From: Marinobacterium mangrovicola
Lineage (GTDB): Bacteria; Pseudomonadota; Gammaproteobacteria; Pseudomonadales; Balneatricaceae
Length of the DNA stretch: 64,000 bases
Assembly: GCF_004339595.1 (NCBI RefSeq)
Contig: NZ_SMFU01000010.1
Location: 277,479-341,478 of the forward strand
Direction of reading: 5' to 3'
A model generated the notes under the pieces. It was not told where the DNA came from. It saw only the letters and a program-made list of their open reading frames with translations, and ran no database searches. How positions within the stretch are numbered: position 1 is the first letter of the stretch; each line of letters opens with the position of its first letter. Of the stretch, positions 54,432-63,990 are shown piece by piece. A program made the position numbers and the translations under genes.

Positions 54432-55708
54432 AGTGCCGCGAATGCCTTATCGGCTGCGGCCAGGGTCGCATCCAGATCTGCTTCGGTGTGGGCGTCGGAG
54501 ATAAAGCCCGCTTCGAAGGCAGACGGTGCCAGGTAGATCCCCTGATCCAGCATGGCGTGGAAGAAGCGACCGAAGGCCTCGGTATCGCAGGCGGTGGCGC
54601 CCTTGAAGTCGGTGACTTCGGACTTGTCGGTGAAGAACAGGCCAAACATGCCGCCAACGCAGTTGGTGGTGAACGGCACGTTATGGCGGGCCGCGATCAC
54701 TTCCAGCCCTTGGGTCAGGTATTCGGCCTTGGCGCTCAATGACTCATGTACATCGCCTTCGCAGAGTGAGTTAAGCATCGCGAGGCCTGCTGACATGGCC
54801 AGTGGGTTCCCGGACAGGGTGCCCGCCTGATACACAGGGCCCAGCGGCGCGATATGAGACATGATCTCTTTCTTGCCGCCGAATGCGCCTACCGGCAGAC
54901 CGCCGCCAATCACCTTGCCAAGGGTGGTCAGGTCAGGTTTGACGTTGTAGTAAGCCTGGGCGCCGCCGAGCGCGACACGGAAACCGGTCATCACCTCATC
55001 AAAGATCAGCACGGTGCCGTACTGGTCGCAGATTTCACGCAGACCTTCCAGGAAGCCCGGCTGCGGCGGGATGCAGTTCATGTTGCCGGCTACCGGCTCG
55101 ACGATGATGCAGGCGACCTGCTCGCCGACCTGGGTAAAGGCTTCGCGCACGTTATCCAGGTTGTTGTATTCCAGGGTCAGGGTGTGCTCGGCCAGGGAAG
55201 CGGGAACCCCCGGGGAGTTCGGTTCACCCAGGGTCAGCGCGCCGGAGCCTGCCTTGACCAGCAGGGAATCGGAGTGACCGTGGTAGCAGCCTTCGAATTT
55301 GACGATCTTGTCACGGCCGGTGTAACCACGGGCCAGACGGATGGCACTCATGGTGGCTTCGGTGCCTGAGCTCACCATGCGTACCATTTCGATGGACGGC
55401 ATGATCTCGCAGACCTTGTCAGCCATCTCGGTTTCGATAGCGGTAGGGGCGCCGAAGCCGAGGCCGTTATCCAGCGCGGAACGCACCGCGTCCATCACCG
55501 GCGGGAAGTTGTGGCCGAGAATCATAGGGCCCCAGGAACCGACGTAGTCGATGTACTGCTTGTCGTCTTCGTCGATCAGGTAGGCGCCTTCCCCCTTTTT
55601 AAAGAAAACCGGAGTGCCGCCAACACCCTTGAATGCGCGGACCGGGGAGTTAACGCCACCGGGGATATGGGCCTGGGCGGCCTTGAACAGAGCTTCGGAA
55701 CCTGACAT
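54428..55708 (-). CDS. hemL: Glutamate-1-semialdehyde 2,1-aminomutase
   Basis: A 426-residue PLP enzyme that makes 5-aminolevulinate, the precursor of heme, by the C5 route. The PLP lysine is K265 in [19 protein letters not shown]; other motifs are [32 protein letters not shown] and [12 protein letters not shown]. It lies 39 bases after thiE; in Pseudomonas thiE-hemL are also adjacent. A putative heme permease is encoded 5 kb away. Confidence 0.97.
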   Translation of the reverse strand: MSGSEALFKAAQAHIPGGVNSPVRAFKGVGGTPVFFKKGEGAYLIDEDDKQYIDYVGSWGPMILGHNFPPVMDAVRSALDNGLGFGAPTAIETEMADKVCEIMPSIEMVRMVSSGTEATMSAIRLARGYTGRDKIVKFEGCYHGHSDSLLVKAGSGALTLGEPNSPGVPASLAEHTLTLEYNNLDNVREAFTQVGEQVACIIVEPVAGNMNCIPPQPGFLEGLREICDQYGTVLIFDEVMTGFRVALGGAQAYYNVKPDLTTLGKVIGGGLPVGAFGGKKEIMSHIAPLGPVYQAGTLSGNPLAMSAGLAMLNSLCEGDVHESLSAKAEYLTQGLEVIAARHNVPFTTNCVGGMFGLFFTDKSEVTDFKGATACDTEAFGRFFHAMLDQGIYLAPSAFEAGFISDAHTEADLDATLAAADKAFAAL

Positions 55709-55747
55709 GGGTGCCTTCCTTAAATCTTTAATGGATGAAACTGGAAT

Positions 55748-56377
55748 TCAACGGGCAAACAGGCGGCTGAATGCCTGGGCGCGGGTCTCGATGTCGTCGG
55801 CTGCAAAGAGAGCATGAACCACGGCGACCAGGTCCGCGCCGGCGGAAATAACCTGGCTGGCATTATCCACACTGAGACCGCCAATCGCCACTATCGGGCA
55901 GTCCAGCTGCTGCCGCGCCTGCTGCAGCAGAGTCAGTGGCGCCGGCTGGGCGTTGGGCTTGGTTTTGGAGGCGAAGAAAGCGCCGAAGGCGACGTAATCT
56001 GCGCCACCCTCCCTGGCCAGCAGGGCAAGGTCGAGCTGGTCGTGGCAGGTGATGCCGATAATGGCATCGGGCCCCAACAGGTCACGGGCCTGCTGCAGCG
56101 AACCATCGGTCTGGCCCAGATGAACACCGCTGGCGCGGGAGTTGAAAGCCAGTTGCGCGTCGTCATTGATCAGTAGCGGTACCTGGTATTGCTGGCAAAG
56201 CTGGTTCAGGGCGCGGGCCTGGCGCAGGCGTTTGTCATCGTCATCGGATTTATCCCGATACTGGATCAGGCTGGCGCCGCCGCGCAGGGCTTTTTCGACC
56301 GCATCGAGCAGGGTGCGGTCATCGGGCATAAGGGTGGAATCGGTGATGCCGTATAGGCCGGGTTTGACTGCGTTCAT
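55748..56377 (-). CDS. thiE: Thiamine-phosphate synthase
   Basis: A 209-residue TIM-barrel enzyme that couples HMP-PP and the thiazole phosphate. Motifs: [38 protein letters not shown] (residues about 68-89) and [13 protein letters not shown]. In Pseudomonas thiD precedes thiE; here a CLC transporter gene does, overlapping it by 4 bases. The other thi genes are not in the window. Confidence 0.95.
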   Translation of the reverse strand: MNAVKPGLYGITDSTLMPDDRTLLDAVEKALRGGASLIQYRDKSDDDDKRLRQARALNQLCQQYQVPLLINDDAQLAFNSRASGVHLGQTDGSLQQARDLLGPDAIIGITCHDQLDLALLAREGGADYVAFGAFFASKTKPNAQPAPLTLLQQARQQLDCPIVAIGGLSVDNASQVISAGADLVAVVHALFAADDIETRAQAFSRLFAR

Positions 56378-58104
56378 AGTGCCTGTCTGTGGTGGTAGAA
56401 CTCTTCGATCTGGCGGTGGCTGATCACGCCGAGAGGTTTGTCCTGGTTGCTGACAACCAGCAGTGCGCTGACGCCTTTGGCGCTCATCAGCTCCCAGGCC
56501 TCGTGCAGGGTGGAGCGGGAGTAGATGTTGATCGCATCCTGGCGTGTAGCCGGGATTTGCATCAGGTCCACGGTGGCGGGTTTATCCTTCTCGCCAACGC
56601 CTTTATCGCCAATGTGGTTCTCAAGCCAGCTGCGGATATCGCCGGGCGGCATTAGAGCTCTCTCATTCTGGCGTTCGACCAGAATCCAGCGCGGAGAGCT
56701 TTGCAGCAGGCGGCTCAGCAATTCCGGCGTGCTCTGGCCCGGAGTTGAAATAAAGTCCCGGTCCATCAGGCTACCGACTGCGGCGCGGGAAAGCGCCTGG
56801 GCCACCGGCGCCTGGTTAATATCCAGCCCCTGCGCCTGAAGTATCGCCTGGAACGCAGAAGGTCGTTTGAAGAGGGAGCGCAGCGTCAGGTTGCTGATGA
56901 CGATGGCCAGCATGCCGGGAAGGATAATCGCCGAGTTATCGGTGAGTTCCAGCAGGGCGATCAGCGCTGCCAGCGGAGCGTTGAGTACCGCGCCCATCAT
57001 CGAGCCCATGCCGATAATGGCGAACAGGTCGGTGGAGATATCCAGACCCAAATGACGGGCTGTGCCGGCCAGCAGGGCACCGCCGACGGCACCGATCACC
57101 AGCGAGGGGCCGATTAGCCCGCCGGGGATACCCATGGCGATCACGAAAGGGGTCAGCAGTGTCTTGCAGATCAGCAACAGGAGCAGAAACTCGAGATGGT
57201 CCGGGTTTTCGAACACACCCTCGATACTGTCGTAACCGGTACCCATGACCTCAGGTAGCGCCATGGAAATAGCACCGGCGATAAAGCCTGCGAATAGCAG
57301 CCGAACCGCCAGAGGTACCCGCCTCAGTCGCAGCGTTTGCTGCAGTGTGCCGATAAAGGCTGCAGCGAGCAGGCCGATACCGAGTCCCAGAATCAGCAGC
57401 AGCGGCAAGTCATGCAGCATATCCAGCGGCAGTATCGGCAAGCTCAGGCCTTCGGCGTGGCCCAGGGTTATCTGCATGAATACATCGGCGACCACGGCAG
57501 CGACGATGATCGGGATAAAGCCGAGGATGCTGTACTCCAGCAGCACCACCTCCATGGCGAAGATGACGCCCGCCAGTGGTGTGTTAAAGACCGCTGAAAT
57601 AGCCGCTGCGGTACCGCAGCCGATCAGTATCCTCAGGGTGTTGTTGGGCAGTTTCATCCACTGCCCGATCAGGCTGCTGCAGCTGCCGCCCAGATAAACC
57701 GCGGGACCTTCACGGCCGACGCTGTGGCCGCTGCCAAGGGCTATTGCGCCGCCAATAAACTGGGTGATCAGGTTAGTGAGCGATAACTTGCCCTGGTGGT
57801 AATTGAGTCGTGCGATCAGATGGGGAATACCCACCGAACGAGAAGCTGCGGGCAGGGCGTAAAGCAGGCCGACCAGCAGCAGGCTGCCGATGATGGGGAA
57901 AGCGAAACGCTGCCAGAGTGGCAAGGATTCAAAATGTTCGCTGATACCGGCAGGGAGGAGCCACTGCTGGGGCAGCTCTATGGCCAGACGAAACAGCAGA
58001 ATCACCAGGCCGGTGGAAAGGCCTGAAAGTACGCCCAGTACTACCAGCTGGGGCAGGGCGTCGAAGTGGGTCAGCCGTTGCCGGAAACGTTCAAGCCAGG
58101 GCAT
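56374..58104 (-). CDS. CLC-family chloride channel/transporter with CBS pair
   Basis: A 576-residue CLC protein: about 440 residues of membrane domain and two C-terminal CBS domains (about 445-575). The ion-pathway motifs are SVGIPHL (GSGIP), GREGP with the gating Glu, and [11 protein letters not shown]. At the position of the internal proton glutamate of E. coli ClcA (E203, in IIEEM) this protein reads FAMEVV, that is Val. This may mean altered proton coupling; which anion is carried is unknown. It starts the clc-thiE-hemL operon and is divergent from argC. Confidence 0.9.
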   Translation of the reverse strand: MPWLERFRQRLTHFDALPQLVVLGVLSGLSTGLVILLFRLAIELPQQWLLPAGISEHFESLPLWQRFAFPIIGSLLLVGLLYALPAASRSVGIPHLIARLNYHQGKLSLTNLITQFIGGAIALGSGHSVGREGPAVYLGGSCSSLIGQWMKLPNNTLRILIGCGTAAAISAVFNTPLAGVIFAMEVVLLEYSILGFIPIIVAAVVADVFMQITLGHAEGLSLPILPLDMLHDLPLLLILGLGIGLLAAAFIGTLQQTLRLRRVPLAVRLLFAGFIAGAISMALPEVMGTGYDSIEGVFENPDHLEFLLLLLICKTLLTPFVIAMGIPGGLIGPSLVIGAVGGALLAGTARHLGLDISTDLFAIIGMGSMMGAVLNAPLAALIALLELTDNSAIILPGMLAIVISNLTLRSLFKRPSAFQAILQAQGLDINQAPVAQALSRAAVGSLMDRDFISTPGQSTPELLSRLLQSSPRWILVERQNERALMPPGDIRSWLENHIGDKGVGEKDKPATVDLMQIPATRQDAINIYSRSTLHEAWELMSAKGVSALLVVSNQDKPLGVISHRQIEEFYHHRQAL

Positions 58105-58130
58105 ACGGCAGGATCTCTATGCGCATTCGA

Positions 58131-58159
58131 TAGTCAATGAACTAGTGTGTCGTTATGAT
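58131..58159 (+). promoter_or_regulatory. Candidate argC promoter
   Basis: TAGTCA (58131-58136), 17-base spacer, TATGAT (58154-58159); transcription would begin about 75 bases before argC. I see no arginine-repressor box of good quality. Confidence 0.45.
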
Positions 58160-58241
58160 ACTTCTTCTGCGCCGCCGATTCCTTCGGCTTTTGGCGTGGG
58201 GGATAAGATTAACAGTTCTGAAAAATGAATGAGAGGTTGCC

Positions 58242-59276
58242 GTGGTCAGGGTAGGTATTGTTGGTGGTACGGGCTATACAGGCGTCGAGCTGCTGCGTCT
58301 TCTGGCGAATCACCCGGAAGTCAGTGTTGAAGTCATTACGTCACGCTCAGAAGAGGGTGTGCGTGTGGCCGACATGTTCCCGAACCTGCGCGGTCACTAC
58401 GATCTGGCGTTCACCGTCCCCGACGTCGAGCGCCTTGCCGCCTGTGACGTGGTTTTCTTTGCAACCCCTCATGGCGTTGCTATGTCTATGGCGCCGGAAC
58501 TGGTCGCGCGCGGCGTAAGAATTATCGACCTGGGCGCGGACTTCCGTATCAAGGACGTGCCGCTCTGGGAAAAGTGGTACAAGCTGGAGCACACCTGCCC
58601 GGATCTGGTGGAAAAGGCGGTGTATGGCCTTCCCGAGGTAAACCGCGAAGCGATCGCTGGCGCGCAGCTGGTGGCTTGTGCCGGTTGTTACCCGACTGCA
58701 GCTCAGCTGGGTTATCTGCCGCTGCTTGAGCAGGGGCTGGTCGATCACCGTCGCCTGATCGCAGACTGCAAATCCGGTGTCAGTGGCGCGGGTCGCGGTG
58801 CCAGTGTGGGTACTCTTCTGTGCGAAACCAGCGAAAGCATGAAAGCCTACGGCGCCTCAGGTCACCGTCACCTGCCGGAAATCCGCCAGGGGCTTGGCAA
58901 TGCGGCGGGTCGTCCAGTGGGTCTGACTTTCGTGCCGCATCTGACGCCGATGATTCGCGGTATTCATGCAACGCTCTATTCCGTACTCAAGGATCCGGTC
59001 GATCCGGGCCTGCAGCAGCTGTTTGAAGAGCGCTTCGCCAACGAGCCGTTTGTGGATGTGATGCCGGCCGGCAGTCATCCGGAAACCCGTAGCGTGAAGG
59101 GCTCCAACTTCTGCCGTATCAGCGTACATCGGCCGCAGGATGACGATACTGTGGTGGTGTTGTCGGTGATCGACAACCTGGTTAAAGGCGCTTCCGGCCA
59201 GGCGGTGCAGGTGATGAATATCATGTTCGGGCTGAAGGAAACCGCCGGCCTGAATGTGGTGGGGTTGATGCCTTAA
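58242..59276 (+). CDS. argC: N-acetyl-gamma-glutamyl-phosphate reductase
   Basis: A 344-residue NADPH-dependent reductase of arginine synthesis. The N-terminal [17 protein letters not shown] is the cofactor site, the catalytic cysteine is C149 in ACAGCYPTA, and HRHLPEI and PHLTPMIRG follow. The start is GTG 58242 with GAGAGG 5 bases upstream. In P. aeruginosa argC, erpA, anmK, the M23 gene and tyrZ lie in the same order ahead of an rRNA operon; carbamoyl phosphate from CarAB feeds the same pathway. Confidence 0.97.
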   Translation: MVRVGIVGGTGYTGVELLRLLANHPEVSVEVITSRSEEGVRVADMFPNLRGHYDLAFTVPDVERLAACDVVFFATPHGVAMSMAPELVARGVRIIDLGADFRIKDVPLWEKWYKLEHTCPDLVEKAVYGLPEVNREAIAGAQLVACAGCYPTAAQLGYLPLLEQGLVDHRRLIADCKSGVSGAGRGASVGTLLCETSESMKAYGASGHRHLPEIRQGLGNAAGRPVGLTFVPHLTPMIRGIHATLYSVLKDPVDPGLQQLFEERFANEPFVDVMPAGSHPETRSVKGSNFCRISVHRPQDDDTVVVLSVIDNLVKGASGQAVQVMNIMFGLKETAGLNVVGLMP

Positions 59277-59309
59277 TACTTGACTAAAACGGTTGGTATA
59301 AGGGAGAAT
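59276..59309 (+). promoter_or_regulatory. erpA promoter with IscR type 1-like operator
   Basis: 59276-59299 reads ATACTTGACT-AAAA-CGGTTGGTAT. The left half fits the IscR type 1 consensus (ATASYYGACTRWWW...) perfectly; the right half (YAGTCRRSTAT) has mismatches and one base missing. The TTGACT inside it (59280-59285) can act as a -35 with GAGAAT (59304-59309) 18 bases on, so a bound regulator would cover the promoter. Confidence 0.55.
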
Positions 59310-59338
59310 TCAGCCTCAAGTGGAGGATTTCTAGTCAT

Positions 59339-59686
59339 ATGAGCGAAAACGTACAGGATACGTCGCTGGAGTTTACCGAAGCGGCGGCGGCTAAAGTCCG
59401 GGGGCTGATTGAAGAGGAACAAAACGACAACCTGAAGCTGCGTGTGTATATCACCGGCGGCGGTTGTGCTGGCTTCTCTTACGGCTTCACGTTCGATGAA
59501 GACAAAGCCGATGACGATACCGAGATCGTTAAGAGCGGCGTGACGCTGCTGGTTGATCCGATGAGCTTCCAGTATCTGGCTGGCTCCGTGGTTGATTACC
59601 GCGAGGGGCTGCAGGGCTCTCAGTTCATCGTCAACAACCCCAACGCGACCACCACCTGCGGTTGCGGATCATCCTTCTCCATCTGA
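59339..59686 (+). CDS. erpA: Iron-sulfur cluster insertion protein ErpA
   Basis: A 115-residue A-type carrier that delivers Fe-S clusters, for example to isoprenoid enzymes. The three cluster ligands are C43 ([10 protein letters not shown]), C107 and C109 ([12 protein letters not shown]). The GGAGG ribosome site is 12 bases before the ATG, longer than usual. It has its own promoter with an IscR-like operator in the 62 bases after argC, and a terminator, so it is likely a single, iron-sulfur-controlled gene. Confidence 0.96.
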   Translation: MSENVQDTSLEFTEAAAAKVRGLIEEEQNDNLKLRVYITGGGCAGFSYGFTFDEDKADDDTEIVKSGVTLLVDPMSFQYLAGSVVDYREGLQGSQFIVNNPNATTTCGCGSSFSI

Positions 59687-59725
59687 TATTCCCTGGTTCA
59701 GAGGGATTACGTCAGAACATCCAAG

Positions 59726-59749
59726 TGCCGGGCCAGTCCCGGCATTTTT
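59726..59749 (+). terminator. Intrinsic terminator after erpA
   Basis: TGCCGGG (59726-59732), loop CCAGT, CCCGGCA (59738-59744), then T5. Confidence 0.92.
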
Positions 59750-59827
59750 GTTTCCAGATCTCAGTCTCCGTGCTTCGGTAAGTCTCGATTCAGAATTGGA
59801 TTCTTTTCGGGCTAAGCGGGTTGTGCG

Positions 59828-60925
59828 TCAGGCAGGGTAGATTGCCCCCAGAATACGCTCACCCGTGGCGCCGGTAACGGCGGGCAGGTTGCCGCTGAGA
59901 GCGTTATCGGTGCGCCAGGCCAGCCAGGCGAAAGCGGCCGCTTCAACCCAGTCAGGATCAAGTCCCAGCGCCGCAGTAGAGTGCACACTGGAACCCGGCG
60001 CATGCGCTGCAATACGTTGCATCAGATGCCGGTTATGTGCGCCGCCACCGCAAAGGTAAAGCTCGGGCGTGCTCATGCCGAGTGATCCTATCGCTTTGCA
60101 GATCGACACAGCGGTTAATTCAGCCAAAGTCGCCTGCACGTCTTGCGCCTTGGCTGCGTCAAGGCTGTTCAGGTGGTCATTCAGCCAGGTCAGGCTGAAT
60201 AGCTCCCGTCCGGTGCTTTTGGGCGGTGGCAGTTGGAAGTAAGGCTCAGCGAGCAGCCGGGTTAACAGGTCGCTGATCACTGTGCCGCTGGTACTCCAGT
60301 CACCGTTGCGGTCGTAGGATTTGTGCAGATGTTGGTTGATCCACTCATCCATCAGTACATTACCGGGGCCGGTATCGAAACCAATCACTGGTTGCTCGGT
60401 ATCGCCCGGAAGACTGGTCAGGTTGGCCATACCGCCGATATTGATAATGACACGATCCGTACCGCTCTTCTGGAACAGCGCCCGGTGAAAAGCGGGGACC
60501 AGTGGTGCTCCCTGACCGCCGGCGGCCAGGTCCCTTCGGCGAAAATCGGCGATGGTTGTTACCCCGGTCTGCTCGGCGATGCGGCTTGGGTCTCCCGACT
60601 GCAGCGTGAAACCCAGAGAAGGTCGGTGACGTAGAGTCTGGCCATGACTGCCGATGGCCGTAATCGTGTGGCGAGGAATCTGGTGCGCGTCGATCAGGTT
60701 GTTGGCGGCGTCCGCGAACAGATCCGCCAGGTCTCTATCCAGTATTCCCAGCTTGTCGATCGATTCGTCTTTGCCGCCAGCCATATCAAGTATACGTCGC
60801 CTGAGTTCCGCGCTGATCGGTGTGCTGTGGCTGGCAACAATCTCGAATTCGGGCTCAAAGCGTGCCAGGACCGCGTCAACTCCGTCGACGCTGGTGCCCG
60901 ACATAAGCCCCAGGTAGAGGGACAT
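59828..60925 (-). CDS. anmK: Anhydro-N-acetylmuramic acid kinase
   Basis: A 365-residue kinase of peptidoglycan recycling that opens and phosphorylates anhMurNAc to MurNAc-6-phosphate. Motifs: LGLMSGTSVDGVDA (phosphate loop), IGSHGQTLRH, NIGGMANLT, GFDTGPGNVLMD and LCGGGAHN. It is the second gene of a pair with an M23 endopeptidase (3 bases apart), joining a wall-cutting enzyme with an enzyme that recycles the pieces. Confidence 0.96.
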   Translation of the reverse strand: MSLYLGLMSGTSVDGVDAVLARFEPEFEIVASHSTPISAELRRRILDMAGGKDESIDKLGILDRDLADLFADAANNLIDAHQIPRHTITAIGSHGQTLRHRPSLGFTLQSGDPSRIAEQTGVTTIADFRRRDLAAGGQGAPLVPAFHRALFQKSGTDRVIINIGGMANLTSLPGDTEQPVIGFDTGPGNVLMDEWINQHLHKSYDRNGDWSTSGTVISDLLTRLLAEPYFQLPPPKSTGRELFSLTWLNDHLNSLDAAKAQDVQATLAELTAVSICKAIGSLGMSTPELYLCGGGAHNRHLMQRIAAHAPGSSVHSTAALGLDPDWVEAAAFAWLAWRTDNALSGNLPAVTGATGERILGAIYPA

Positions 60926-60928
60926 GGC

Positions 60929-62368
60929 TTAGTTGCTCAGGGTGTCGGTTTGCTCGTTGCCGGCCATGGCCAATGCAGGCTGGCCGGCATCAAGCATCGC
61001 CATCAGTCTAGCTGACTGCTTGTTGAATGCGGCAAGCTCGGTCTTCGGTACAGGGTTGGCGTGGGGCAGATCCACGGTAACCGGGTTCTTATGCACGCCG
61101 TTCAGACGGAATTCGTAGTGCAGATGAGGCCCGGTTGCGGTGCCGGACATGCCTACGTAGCCGATCACATCGCCCTGTTTGACGCGTGAACCGTTGGCAA
61201 GGCCGGATTTGTATCCGTTCATATGAGCGTACAGGGTGGTGATGTTGCCGCCGTGCTGAACAATGATAGTGCGCCCGTAGCCTCCCTTGGTGCCGCGCCA
61301 GATGATCTTGCCATCACCAGCAGCCTTGATAGGTGTGCCGGTTGAGGCAGCATAGTCTGTGCCGCGATGGGGGCGCTTTTTGCCCAGCACCGGGTGAAAG
61401 CGTTCGGGGTTGAAGTTGGAGCTGATACGGCGGAAGTCCACCGGTGAGCGCAGGAACGCCTTGCGCATGCTCATGCCTTCAGGGGTGTAGTAGTTGCTGT
61501 CGCCATGGCTATCGGTAAAGCGGACCGCCTGGACGAGGCGTCCGTCATTGACGAATTCCACGGCAAGAATATCGCCTTCCCCGATTTTTTCGCCATCCAG
61601 GTATTTCTCTTCATAAAGTACGCGGAAGTGATCCCCCTTGCGGATATCCAGCGCGAAGTCCACGTCCCAACCCAGTATCTGTGCCATCTGCATGATCATC
61701 CGGCTGGAGAGACCTGCACGCTCGGCATCGACAAACAGTGAGTTGCTGATCATTCCGCTGGCGCTTTGCTGCTCGATGCGTGGTTTCAGTGTCGTCCGGT
61801 CAATGGAGTACCCGCTGTCGTTACGCACCAGTTCTACGCTGTTAAGACGATCTTCGGTGAAACGCATCTTCTCCAGCTTGCCGCCTTCGATCAGGAAGGA
61901 GATGGTCTGTCCCGGGAAGAGGCGCGATAGCTCGCCGGATTCCTTGGTCGCCTGGCTGACCTGGTACACATCCCGAGCGGAAAGCCCGGCTCGCTGGAAC
62001 AGGGTGCTGAGGCTGTCGCCGCTACGCACCTCGAAATCGATCCAGTTCTCGATAATGGGCGCTGGCGCTGGCGCTGGCGCTTCGGCTATGGCTGGAGGAA
62101 CTTCAGGCTCAACCTGGATAGTCGCGCTGCCAGGGCTCTGGAGATCGCTGGAGGCTGTGTCGTCAGAGGCAGACTCAGTAGTCGCCAGGGGCGCGTTCAA
62201 CCGGGGTTGATCGCCGGGCTGAATGATCTTGAGTGTGCTGCGAGTTGCCTCAACCTCTTCCGAGGGAAGCAGTAATAAAGTGGAACCAAGAATGGCAGTA
62301 CAGATAGAAGCAGCAGCAAGGTGGACTTTAGGCAGGCTGATAACAAAACTTGAGGCTTTTCGGATCAC
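60929..62368 (-). CDS. M23-family peptidoglycan DD-endopeptidase (MepM-like)
   Basis: A 479-residue envelope protein. It has an N-terminal membrane anchor (HLAAASICTAILGSTLLLL), an Ala/Pro-rich linker, an OapA/LysM-like region (about 110-200) and a C-terminal LytM domain. The zinc ligands are H334 and D338 (HRGTDYA), and H415 and H417 (GPHLHYEF). It resembles MepM (YebA) of E. coli and the gene before tyrZ in Pseudomonas. The start is GTG 62368 (AGG 7 bases upstream) rather than TTG 62407, which would lie only about 5 bases after the predicted transcription start. Confidence 0.88.
   Translation of the reverse strand: MIRKASSFVISLPKVHLAAASICTAILGSTLLLLPSEEVEATRSTLKIIQPGDQPRLNAPLATTESASDDTASSDLQSPGSATIQVEPEVPPAIAEAPAPAPAPIIENWIDFEVRSGDSLSTLFQRAGLSARDVYQVSQATKESGELSRLFPGQTISFLIEGGKLEKMRFTEDRLNSVELVRNDSGYSIDRTTLKPRIEQQSASGMISNSLFVDAERAGLSSRMIMQMAQILGWDVDFALDIRKGDHFRVLYEEKYLDGEKIGEGDILAVEFVNDGRLVQAVRFTDSHGDSNYYTPEGMSMRKAFLRSPVDFRRISSNFNPERFHPVLGKKRPHRGTDYAASTGTPIKAAGDGKIIWRGTKGGYGRTIIVQHGGNITTLYAHMNGYKSGLANGSRVKQGDVIGYVGMSGTATGPHLHYEFRLNGVHKNPVTVDLPHANPVPKTELAAFNKQSARLMAMLDAGQPALAMAGNEQTDTLSN
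62058..62081. repeat. Four tandem GGCGCT units in the M23 gene
   Basis: Four perfect copies of a 6-base unit encoding alternating Ala-Pro in the linker of the M23 peptidase. In-frame slippage would change linker length only. Confidence 0.85.
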
Positions 62369-62420
62369 GGTGTCACCTGGCGATACTGAAATTAGAACCA
62401 ATGGCAATATGACTGCCGAT

Positions 62421-62449
62421 TATATAGAAGTTCCCTGTTATTGTGTCTG
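62421..62449 (-). promoter_or_regulatory. Candidate promoter of the M23 peptidase-anmK pair
   Basis: On the reverse strand CAGACA (62449-62444), 17-base spacer and TATATA (62426-62421), the latter part of TATATAAT. Transcription would start near 62412. Confidence 0.55.
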
Positions 62450-62490
62450 CCAGGCTGGTGATTTCTTGAGCATTTTTCGAGGCGTTTCAT

Positions 62491-62519
62491 TTGTCTGGGT
62501 CAAGGGGCAGCGCTAAAAT
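62491..62519 (+). promoter_or_regulatory. tyrS promoter
   Basis: TTGTCT (62491-62496), 17-base spacer, TAAAAT (62514-62519), followed by GCGCGCC. Transcription would start about 36 bases before tyrS. Confidence 0.7.
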
Positions 62520-62562
62520 GCGCGCCTTGTTTTTCGAAACTGAATTTAAATAGAAGGCAGCT

Positions 62563-63855
62563 ATGAGTAAGCGGAATCTGATTGAAGACCTCAAGGCGCG
62601 TGATTTGATTGCGCAGACGACCAGCGAAGAGGAGCTGGTAGAGCATCTCGAATCAGGGTCGGTTACTCTTTATTGTGGCTTCGATCCCACCGCCGACAGT
62701 CTTCACCTTGGGCACCTGGTTCCGCTGCTGATGCTCAAGCGTTTTCAGGATTATGGCCACCGTCCGATCGCGCTGGTCGGCGGTGCAACCGGTTTGATCG
62801 GTGATCCGAGCTTCAAGGCGCAGGAGCGTCAGCTGAACTCGGCGGAGGTCGTTCAGAACTGGAGTGAGCGACTAAAGGCTCAGATCAGTCAGTTCATCGA
62901 TTTTGGTGGTGAAGATGGTGCAATCCTCGCCAACAACTTCGACTGGACCTCCAATGTGGATGTGCTCAGTTTCCTGCGTGACATCGGTAAACACTTCAGT
63001 GTGAACAAGATGATCTCCAAGGAGTCGGTGAAGCAGCGTATCGATCGTGATGGCGAAGGTATCTCTTTTACCGAGTTTACCTACCAGATCCTGCAGTCCT
63101 ACGACTACCAGAAACTGAATGAACTGTACGGCTGCTCCCTGCAGATCGGTGGTTCCGACCAGTGGGGTAACATCACCGGCGGTATCGAACTGGTACGTCG
63201 GATGAACAGCAAATCCGTTCACGCACTGACCCTGCCGCTGATCACCAAGTCTGATGGCACCAAGTTTGGTAAGACCGAAGGTGGTGCGGTATGGCTGGAT
63301 CCGAAGAAAACCTCTCCTTATGCCTTCTACCAGTTCTGGTTGCAGACGCCGGATGCGGACGTTTACCGCTTCCTTAAGTTCTTCACTTTCCTGGATGTTG
63401 AACGCATCGATGAGATTGAAGCTGAAGATAAAGCGCGTGAAGGTCGTCCGGAAGCGCAGCGTATCCTGGCAGAAGAGGCCACTCGTCTGGTACATGGTGA
63501 ACAGGCGCTGGAAGCGGCTCGTCGTATTACCGAAGCGCTGTTCTCTGGTGATCACTCCGCGCTGGATGAAAATGACTACTCCCAGTTGCAGCTGGACGGT
63601 CTGCCGTCCTCGCAGTTGCCGGAGTCTTTGTCTGAGCTGTCGTTGACCTCTCTGCTGGTGGAAGCTGGTGTGGCCTCTAACGGCAAACAGGTCAAAGATG
63701 CGCTGCAGAGAAGCGCGGTGATGATCAACGATCAGAGCTGCTCCATGGATCAGAACATGGAAGCCGAAGCGCTGTTCGGTAAAGAGAGTGCACGTTTCGG
63801 TCGTTTCTTCCTGGTTAAACTGGGTAAGAAGAAGCACCATCTCTTCTTCGTCTGA
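62563..63855 (+). CDS. tyrS: Tyrosyl-tRNA synthetase
   Basis: A 430-residue class I synthetase (E. coli 424). The HIGH motif is HLGH (48-51), the KMSKS equivalent KFGKT begins at K234, tyrosine-binding residues are in YCGFDPTADSLH and QIGGSDQWGN, and the S4-like C-terminal domain (about 365-430) ends in KKKHHLFFV. It carries the KFGKT variant of the KMSKS loop, as E. coli TyrS does. An rRNA promoter follows within 100 bases, the same arrangement as P. aeruginosa tyrZ. Confidence 0.96.
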   Translation: MSKRNLIEDLKARDLIAQTTSEEELVEHLESGSVTLYCGFDPTADSLHLGHLVPLLMLKRFQDYGHRPIALVGGATGLIGDPSFKAQERQLNSAEVVQNWSERLKAQISQFIDFGGEDGAILANNFDWTSNVDVLSFLRDIGKHFSVNKMISKESVKQRIDRDGEGISFTEFTYQILQSYDYQKLNELYGCSLQIGGSDQWGNITGGIELVRRMNSKSVHALTLPLITKSDGTKFGKTEGGAVWLDPKKTSPYAFYQFWLQTPDADVYRFLKFFTFLDVERIDEIEAEDKAREGRPEAQRILAEEATRLVHGEQALEAARRITEALFSGDHSALDENDYSQLQLDGLPSSQLPESLSELSLTSLLVEAGVASNGKQVKDALQRSAVMINDQSCSMDQNMEAEALFGKESARFGRFFLVKLGKKKHHLFFV

Positions 63856-63880
63856 TCAGCGTTTGGAAAGGCGATTCAGG

Positions 63881-63990
63881 CTTTTTGAAAGTTTTTGCAA
63901 AAAGCCTGTTGACTCCCTCCGGCAGGTCTGTAGAATGCGCCTCCTCGCTTGAGACGACACACCCTTCGGGGCTGCAGACGACCAGCGAGG
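63881..63990 (+). promoter_or_regulatory. rRNA operon promoter and start of its leader
   Basis: TTGACT (63909-63914), 16-base spacer, TAGAAT (63931-63936), then a GC-rich discriminator GCGCCTCC. Upstream 63881-63904 is rich in A and T runs, like an UP element. After the start (near 63944) CCTCGCT (63943-63949) can pair with AGCGAGG (63984-63990), an early leader helix. GC-rich discriminators are typical of stringently controlled rrn promoters that respond to ppGpp and DksA. The 16S gene would lie just past the window. Confidence 0.8.

Noticed and set aside
62058..62081. GGCGCT tandem units as a CRISPR or phase-variation signal
   Set aside because: Too short and in frame in an Ala-Pro linker; length changes would not switch the gene off.
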